Shown here: positions 59,175 to 64,000 of the stretch, in pieces
How the letters are laid out: each line of letters begins with the position of its first letter
How positions within the stretch are numbered: the first letter of the stretch is position 1
NCBI GenBank assembly: GCA_009782175.1
Contig: WRKR01000001.1
Coordinates: forward strand, 219,753 to 283,752
Length of the DNA: 64,000 nt
Direction: 5' to 3'
Source of the DNA: Cystobacterineae bacterium
GTDB taxonomy: Bacteria; Myxococcota; Myxococcia; Myxococcales; Myxococcaceae
Program-made: the position numbers and the translations under genes
The notes under the pieces: generated by a model
What the model saw: only the letters and a program-made list of their open reading frames with translations
Database searches by the model: none
What the model was told of the DNA's origin: nothing

Positions 59175-61076
59175 ATGAAAGCTTTTGCCCTGGGCACCTT
59201 GTGCATTGTGGCGCTGGGCGCGGCAAGCGCCTGCTCTTCTGCAGACTCAACGCAGGAGAGCATTTCACCTCAACCAAGCTATTCCCCGCGCCTGAGTGTG
59301 GAAATGCCGGCAGAGGCGGCAAGGCTGACGCCGGTGGTGGCGGGGGAATATAGCGAGCGCTCCACCACTGTGGCCGTTGTGGTTTCCGGGTTTATAAGCA
59401 GCGCCGACGCGGAGGGTGTGGAGCTCAGCACAACTCCCGTGAGTGGACTGCAATTGGCCATTGAAACCCCACCTGCCTCGGAAAATGCCAAAACCTTTCA
59501 CCTCACCGTCAACTATGACGGCAGCACCGCTTTCCCCGAAGGTTTTGCAAAGATCCACCTCCAGCTGACACAGGTGCCGGAGGGTTATGCATATAACGCT
59601 GAGCCCCAAACCCTCTACCTGGCCATTGCCGATGGCCAGGCCAAAACCCGCCCTATTCCGCTTAGCCAGGCCAATGTGGAGGCGTTTAATGTTTTTGCAA
59701 ATACGGAAACCGGTTTGGCATTGCATTATAGGCTGACGGAAAACATTAGGCTTGCGGAGCCCGCTTGGCTGACGACAAGCAATTGGACACCTATAGGTAT
59801 AGCCTCCACCTTCCCTTCCCCTGTGCTTTCCCCTTTTGTGGGCAGCTTTGACGGTGGGGGCCACACCCTCTTTGGCCTTCGCGTCATGAATATAGGCAAT
59901 CAGCAAGGCCTCTTTGGCTATATAGAGGGTGCCACCATAGAAAACCTTGGGTTGGTAGACGTCAGGGTGGTTGGCAACTATGCCGGCAGCCTGGTAGGGC
60001 AGAATGCCTTTGGCACCGTGCGCAACTGCCATGCCGCGGGGGATGTTGGTGGCAGCATGCATACAGGCGGCCTGGTGGGAGAAAACTCTGGCACCGTGCA
60101 TAGCAGCTATTTCGCAGGCAATGTCAACAGTTTAGCCAGCGGCGGGGGCACCTCTGTCGGTGGCCTGGTGGGCCTAAACCAAGGCACGGTGCATAGCAGC
60201 CATACCTCGGGCAGTGCCACCGGCAGCTATGCTGCTGGCGGGCTGGTGGGCATCAACCAAGGCGCCATAGAAAACAGTTATGCCATGGGCAATGCCACCG
60301 TCCCCCTGTTTTATGCCCATGCCGGCGGCCTGGTGGGAGAAAACTCTGGCACCGTGCATAGCAGCTATGCCACAGGCAACGCCACCGGAGTTACCAGAGA
60401 TGAGATACTCTTTAGCTATAGCGGCACTGCCGGCGGCCTGGTGGGGGCAAACTTGGGAACGGTGCATAGCAGTTATGCCACAGGCAACGCCACCGGCAAC
60501 AACCATACCGGGGGGCTGGCAGGGACAAACCAAGGCACCATAGAAAACACTTATGCCACAGGCTATGTTTCCGGCGGGGGGACTTATATGGGTGGCCTGG
60601 TGGGCCTAAACCAAGGCCCAGTGGAAAACAGCTATGCCACGGGAAGTGTTGCCGGCAAATACCCTGGCGCTGTCGACGAGTATTACCCTTATGTTAGTTA
60701 TGCTGTCGGTGGCCTGGTGGGGGAAAACCGGAACGCAGGCACCCTACACAACTGCATGGCGTTAAACTTAAACGTTATAGGCGCCACCCTGAATACCAAC
60801 GTCGGCCGCATTGTGGGAACCAACAACAACGCCCTCTCAAACAACCATGCCTTTAGCGGCATGCAAAGCAATGCCGGCAACACCACCTGGCCCAACCCAG
60901 GCCTGGCCCACAACAATGGCGCTGATATCCATGCCGACGCCCTGCAAACAGCCAACGGCTTCCCCGACGCATTTAGCACCACCCCGTGGACATATGTGGA
61001 AGGCCGCCTCCCAGGGCTTTTGGGGGAAACGGTGGCCATGCCTGTGTACCTCCAAACAACAATATACCTCCCATAA
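59175..61076 (+). CDS. GLUG-repeat lipoprotein A
   Basis: 633 aa. Lipobox SAC at Cys20 (MKAFALGTLCIVALGAASAC). Residues about 35-215 form a beta-sandwich-like region shared with the next gene (YSERSTTVAVVVSGF; ANVEAFNVFANTETGLALHY). From about 215 to 540 is a beta-solenoid of GLUG repeats: GGLVGxNxGTVHSSYATGNA repeated about eight times. Such proteins are surface-exposed adhesin-like or peptidase-scaffold structures. Outer surface or periplasmic anchoring by lipid is likely. The palindrome array is upstream. Paralogue of the following gene. Confidence 0.9.
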   Translation: MKAFALGTLCIVALGAASACSSADSTQESISPQPSYSPRLSVEMPAEAARLTPVVAGEYSERSTTVAVVVSGFISSADAEGVELSTTPVSGLQLAIETPPASENAKTFHLTVNYDGSTAFPEGFAKIHLQLTQVPEGYAYNAEPQTLYLAIADGQAKTRPIPLSQANVEAFNVFANTETGLALHYRLTENIRLAEPAWLTTSNWTPIGIASTFPSPVLSPFVGSFDGGGHTLFGLRVMNIGNQQGLFGYIEGATIENLGLVDVRVVGNYAGSLVGQNAFGTVRNCHAAGDVGGSMHTGGLVGENSGTVHSSYFAGNVNSLASGGGTSVGGLVGLNQGTVHSSHTSGSATGSYAAGGLVGINQGAIENSYAMGNATVPLFYAHAGGLVGENSGTVHSSYATGNATGVTRDEILFSYSGTAGGLVGANLGTVHSSYATGNATGNNHTGGLAGTNQGTIENTYATGYVSGGGTYMGGLVGLNQGPVENSYATGSVAGKYPGAVDEYYPYVSYAVGGLVGENRNAGTLHNCMALNLNVIGATLNTNVGRIVGTNNNALSNNHAFSGMQSNAGNTTWPNPGLAHNNGADIHADALQTANGFPDAFSTTPWTYVEGRLPGLLGETVAMPVYLQTTIYLP

Positions 61077-61280
61077 CTGTGCAGCTCCAAGAGAGGGCTG
61101 TTTGGGCTTTGCTTTTTTTGGGGGGGGTTGGTGCCGGTTGAGCTTTCCCTCAAAGTGGGCCCGTGCTGCCCTTGTTTTTAAATGTTTTCAAAAATTTAAA
61201 AAAAAATGCTTTTTGGGCACCAACAGATTCTGCGTTGTGCTAATTAAATAGCTATTGAAACAACTCAAGAAGGTATGGAA

Positions 61281-63083
61281 ATGGCACAAAAGAGAAGCCC
61301 CAACCTCTCCCCCTTGTTTTTTATAAAGTGGTTTTCCATGGGTGCATGCTGCCTATGGCTTGGAGCAGCTTTGAGTGCCTGCTCTTCTTCCCCGGAGGAA
61401 ACCACCAACCTCCTGGAGGGGGTTTATATTGTGAGTTTTGACAAAAACGGTGGGGATACGGAGGCAAACCCGCAAAGCAAAGTGGTGGAGCCGCCTATAA
61501 CAACCGTGGATGTTTTGCCCCAAGCGCCCACCCGGGAGGGCCATAGGTTTATGGGTTGGAATACGGAGGCGGATGGGAGTGGACAGCCCTTCACGGCACA
61601 TACACTCGTGAGGGAGAGCCTCACCGTTTATGCGCAGTGGGAGTTGCGCTTTGGTGTTGAGGTTTCCCCTGTCAGCAAAATGCTGACGCCGATAATGAAC
61701 GGTGCATATAGCGAGCGTTCCACCAGTTTTGCTGTTGTGGTTTCCGGGTTTAACAGCGAGGATGACAAGGACAGCACAAGGCTGAGCATAACGCCTATGG
61801 AGGAGGGGCTCTCCATTGAGGTGAATGACTATAGCACGGCGCAGAGCAAGGTTTTCAACATTAACGTTGTGTATGACGGCACAACAGCATTCCCCAGTGG
61901 TTCTGCAACCCTCCGGCTGGCTTTGAGTGTGCCCAGCAGCTATGGATATGGCGGTGAAACCACCACCATTGCCATTCGGGATGGGCAAGAAAAAAACCGC
62001 GCCATTCCGGTGGGCCGGGCCAACATTGAGGCTTTTAATGCTTATGCAAATACAGCGGACGGCCGGATCCTGCACTATAGGCTCAGCGGGAATATTGTGC
62101 TTCCGCCACCAGTAAACCTGCTGAATTGGACGCCCATAGGCAACACATCCACCCCGTTTATGGGCAGTTTTGAGGGCAACAACTTCAGCATTTCAGGCCT
62201 GAGCATCCACGCCGAAAGCAGCAGCTACCAGGGCTTGTTCGGCGCCATAGGCCAAGACGCTGAAATAGCCAACCTGGGGCTTTTAGATCTCAACGTCACC
62301 GGCTACGGCTATGTCGGCGCCCTGGTGGGACGAAACGCAGGCACAGTGCACAACTGCTCTGCCACAGGCAATATTGTCGGCAGCGGCAGCAATGTCGGCG
62401 GCTTGGTGGGCTATAACGCCAACACCGCTACAGTACAAAACAGCTATGCCACGGGCAGCGTCAACAGCAGCGCCACCGGGAGCGTTTATGTCGGCGGCCT
62501 GGTGGGAAACAACTATGGTACAGTGCAAAACAGCTATGCCACGGGCAGCGTCAACAGCAGCGGCAACTATGTCGGCGGCCTGGTGGGAAACCACTATGGT
62601 ACAGTGCAAAACAGCTATGCCACGGGCAATGTTGAAGGCAACAGCCGTGTCGGCGGCCTGGTGGGTATAAACTATAGTTCTGTACAAAACAGCTATGCCA
62701 CGGGCAGCGTCAACAGCAGCGGCAACTATGTCGGCGGCCTGGTGGGGCGGAACTTTAATCCCGGCACAATACACGACAGCCTGGCATTAAACCCCAGAGT
62801 GATCGGCACGGCGGATGTTGGACGTGTGACGGGAGAGAGCACAGCCGCAGACTCTTTGTCAGGCAACTATGCGTTTAGTGGCATGAGAAACAGTGCGGGC
62901 AACACCACATGGCCCAACATAGGCGGGAATAACATCGACGGTGCACAGAGGACTGCCGTCGTCCTGCAAGCTGCCAGTGGCTTTCCCGGCACATTTAGCA
63001 GCACCCCGTGGACATATGCGGCAGGCCGCCTCCCGGGCCTCTTTGGGCAGACGGTGGCCATGCCTGAGCACCTCCTCCCCTAA
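61281..63083 (+). CDS. GLUG-repeat lipoprotein B with InlB B-repeat
   Basis: 600 aa. Lipobox SAC (GACCLWLGAALSACSSS); then one Listeria-Bacteroides InlB B-repeat (VSFDKNGGDTEANPQ ... REGHRFMGWNTEADGSGQPF, LTVYAQW), the beta region shared with lipoprotein A (YSERSTSFAVVVSGF; ANIEAFNAYANTADGRILHY) and GLUG solenoid repeats (GGLVGNNYGTVQNSYATGSV and variants, about six). Repeats at 62500-62760 are nearly identical in DNA. ATG 61281 has the better ribosome spacing (AGGTATGGAAATG); the ATG at 61275 is in frame. The gap 61077-61280 has an A/T-rich run but no gene. Confidence 0.9.
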   Translation: MAQKRSPNLSPLFFIKWFSMGACCLWLGAALSACSSSPEETTNLLEGVYIVSFDKNGGDTEANPQSKVVEPPITTVDVLPQAPTREGHRFMGWNTEADGSGQPFTAHTLVRESLTVYAQWELRFGVEVSPVSKMLTPIMNGAYSERSTSFAVVVSGFNSEDDKDSTRLSITPMEEGLSIEVNDYSTAQSKVFNINVVYDGTTAFPSGSATLRLALSVPSSYGYGGETTTIAIRDGQEKNRAIPVGRANIEAFNAYANTADGRILHYRLSGNIVLPPPVNLLNWTPIGNTSTPFMGSFEGNNFSISGLSIHAESSSYQGLFGAIGQDAEIANLGLLDLNVTGYGYVGALVGRNAGTVHNCSATGNIVGSGSNVGGLVGYNANTATVQNSYATGSVNSSATGSVYVGGLVGNNYGTVQNSYATGSVNSSGNYVGGLVGNHYGTVQNSYATGNVEGNSRVGGLVGINYSSVQNSYATGSVNSSGNYVGGLVGRNFNPGTIHDSLALNPRVIGTADVGRVTGESTAADSLSGNYAFSGMRNSAGNTTWPNIGGNNIDGAQRTAVVLQAASGFPGTFSSTPWTYAAGRLPGLFGQTVAMPEHLLP

Positions 63084-63193
63084 AGCAAGGCGCTGGGGGG
63101 TGGTTTATTTTCAAATCCAACGCTCTCTGGGAAAATGGAAAGCTGGGGGTTGACAGCGCAAGAGGACTTCAATAGAGGTGCAACGGTTAAACA

Positions 63194-63266
63194 GGGAGCG
63201 TAGCTCAACTGGCAGAGCACTGGACTCTTAATCCATAGGTTGTGGGTTCGATTCCCACCGCTCTCA
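63194..63266 (+). tRNA. tRNA-Lys (CTT)
   Basis: 73 nt cloverleaf: acceptor GGGAGCG/CGCTCTC (one G-U), D arm GCTC...GAGC, anticodon stem CTGGA/TCCAT (last pair mismatched) with loop CTCTTAA giving anticodon CTT, T arm GTGGGTTCGATTCCCAC. Discriminator A; CCA is not encoded. Confidence 0.93.
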
Positions 63267-63410
63267 TATATTTCCAGAGAAGCCCCGGGAGGGGCCAAAG
63301 CAGGGTGGAGCAAGGCCTAAAGCAAAAAGCGGAGCTGGGGCGGGGGTTAAGCTGAGGAACAGGGGTTAGGCGGAGCAGAGGATCCAGGCGGAGGGGTACC
63401 TCCGGAAGCA

Positions 63411-63494
63411 GGGCAAGTGGCGGAACTGGTAGACGCGCCAGACTTAGGATCTGGTACCGGAAACGGTGTGAGGGTTCGAGTCCCTCCTCGCCCA
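63411..63494 (+). tRNA. tRNA-Leu (TAG)
   Basis: 84 nt class II tRNA: acceptor GGGCAAG/CTCGCCC (one A-C mismatch), anticodon stem CCAGA/TCTGG with loop CTTAGGA giving anticodon TAG, a long variable arm (TACCGGAAACGGTGT), T arm GAGGGTTCGAGTCCCTC. Discriminator A; no encoded CCA. Confidence 0.93.
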
Positions 63495-63547
63495 AGCAAA
63501 ACACAGACCAGAGGCTGGCCTGTGCCTCCCTCTTCCTTTGGTGGCCT

Positions 63548-63689
63548 TATATGAGCATCCCTCATTTTCTCGTAGCGCCGCTCGTGCGCAAGCAGTGCCC
63601 AAATTGTCCGCGCCGTTTTATTCGCTAAGGCCACCACCGCTACGTTGTGCGGCCGCCGCTCCTTTAACCTCTCTACCCAGGGAAGGGTT
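63548..63689 (-). pseudogene. IS110-family transposase C-terminal remnant
   Basis: The minus frame reads TLPWVERLKERRPHNVAVVA and LANKTARTIWALLAHERRYE. The R-P-x-N-VAVVALANKxAR(T/I)xWALLAH element is the characteristic C-terminal end of IS110-type (DEDD) transposases. The frame has no stop and runs on into the tRNA-Leu gene, and upstream it dissolves into repeated intergenic sequence, so only about 47 codons remain. Insertion next to tRNA genes suits a mobile element. Confidence 0.65.
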
Positions 63690-63819
63690 GTTTTTCAGAG
63701 GGGGCCTGCGGCCCGACTATTTTCAAAGAAACAAGTTTTTTGTCGCCTCCGGCGAAGGGTTTTTTTGCCCTCCCGGGCAAGGTTGTTTTTCAGAGGGGGC
63801 CTGCGGCCCGGCTATTTTC
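63687..63819. repeat. 39-bp direct repeats and GC hairpins
   Basis: GGTTGTTTTTCAGAGGGGGC with CTGCGGCCCGRCTATTTTC occurs at 63687-63725 and 63781-63819 with a single difference. Between and after them lie small hairpins CGCCTCCGGCG, GCCCTCCCGGGC and CGCCTCCCGGCG, each close to a T-run. Confidence 0.75.
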
Positions 63820-63853
63820 GCTTTCAGCGAGAGGAGTTTTCGCCTCCCGGCGA

Positions 63854-63885
63854 GTCACTTTTTTTGTCTGGACAAAAAAAGTAAC
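63854..63885. repeat. Strong intergenic hairpin
   Basis: GTCACTTTTTTTGTC (63854-63868) faces GACAAAAAAAGTAAC (63871-63885) with one mismatch and a two-base loop, a compact hairpin of the kind found in many copies between genes in some genomes. The rest to 64000 shows no gene. Confidence 0.6.
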
Positions 63886-64000
63886 CAAAAAAAACCACTC
63901 TCCGAGGGCCCTGCGGGGCTCATCGTCGGTTGCTTCCTAGCTCCTTCCTTGCTGCACCAGCTAATTTTGCCCCGTCGGCGGCGGCGAATATTAGTGTCTA

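Noticed and set aside
62283..62774. Repetitive unit array in the GLUG and Sel1 genes considered as CRISPR
   Set aside because: The repeats are in frame, of protein-repeat length, and lack unique spacers of constant size.
63347..63637. Minus frame reading through tRNA-Leu
   Set aside because: Only the first part is an IS110 transposase remnant; the rest is the complement of a tRNA gene, so it is not one CDS.

Overview
The window looks like a stretch of chromosome from a Gram-negative bacterium of roughly mid GC content. It has several lipoproteins, a twin-arginine secreted protein, a periplasmic lytic transglycosylase and a meso-diaminopimelate dehydrogenase. A mevalonate-type isoprenoid cluster, a CHASE2-cyclase, a PEGA protein, PATAN/DUF4388 and GbsR-type regulators and many small conserved hypotheticals suggest a myxobacterium-like or related (former deltaproteobacterial) lineage. 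That placement is inference from gene families, not from a marker gene.

Layout. 1-7.7 kb: 3' end of a PATAN-type regulator, katA, a membrane polyferredoxin with a Tat-exported DUF362 partner and a small Cys-rich protein, and an Slt-type transglycosylase. 8-14.1 kb (minus strand): a 13-repeat Sel1 lipidless secreted protein, then a four-gene mevalonate cluster (fni, HMG-CoA reductase, mevalonate kinase, diphosphomevalonate decarboxylase). 14.3-21.8 kb: envelope and signalling genes (coiled coil, PEGA, histidine kinase plus M16 peptidase, CHASE2 cyclase). 21.8-29 kb: a run of small membrane proteins, Fur-family regulator, thioredoxin-like lipoprotein, FmdB zinc ribbon, PHP protein and a small protein with a possible leaderless promoter. 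29-35.6 kb: glgB, GbsR-like regulator with a prenyl synthase, and a ClpA/ClpC-type ATPase. 35.7-43.9 kb: amino-acid metabolism, thrC with a phosphoglycerate-mutase-like protein (candidate homoserine kinase), proA/proB/proC, aspA and ddh.

The accessory part is 44-57.3 kb. A fragment resembling the Cas9 bridge-helix region is followed by about nine consecutive minus-strand genes (hicB, acetyltransferase, frameshifted hydrolase, monooxygenase, VWA lipoprotein, PNPOx, DUF2784-like, GNAT, nitroreductase). Most are visibly AT-rich, and each is followed at its 3' side by a related, GC-richer, partly palindromic element. This looks like an integron-type gene cassette array with attC-like sites; no integrase is in the window. 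A 273-bp MITE-like element with near-perfect 19-bp terminal inverted repeats sits inside one boundary, and a truncated relative lies at 32.8 kb. RecQ and two more AT-rich acquired genes follow.

57.4-64 kb: pyrimidine-nucleoside phosphorylase, an AACACGTGTT palindrome array, two paralogous GLUG-repeat lipoproteins, tRNA-Lys(CTT), tRNA-Leu(TAG), an IS110-type transposase remnant and structured intergenic repeats at the right edge.
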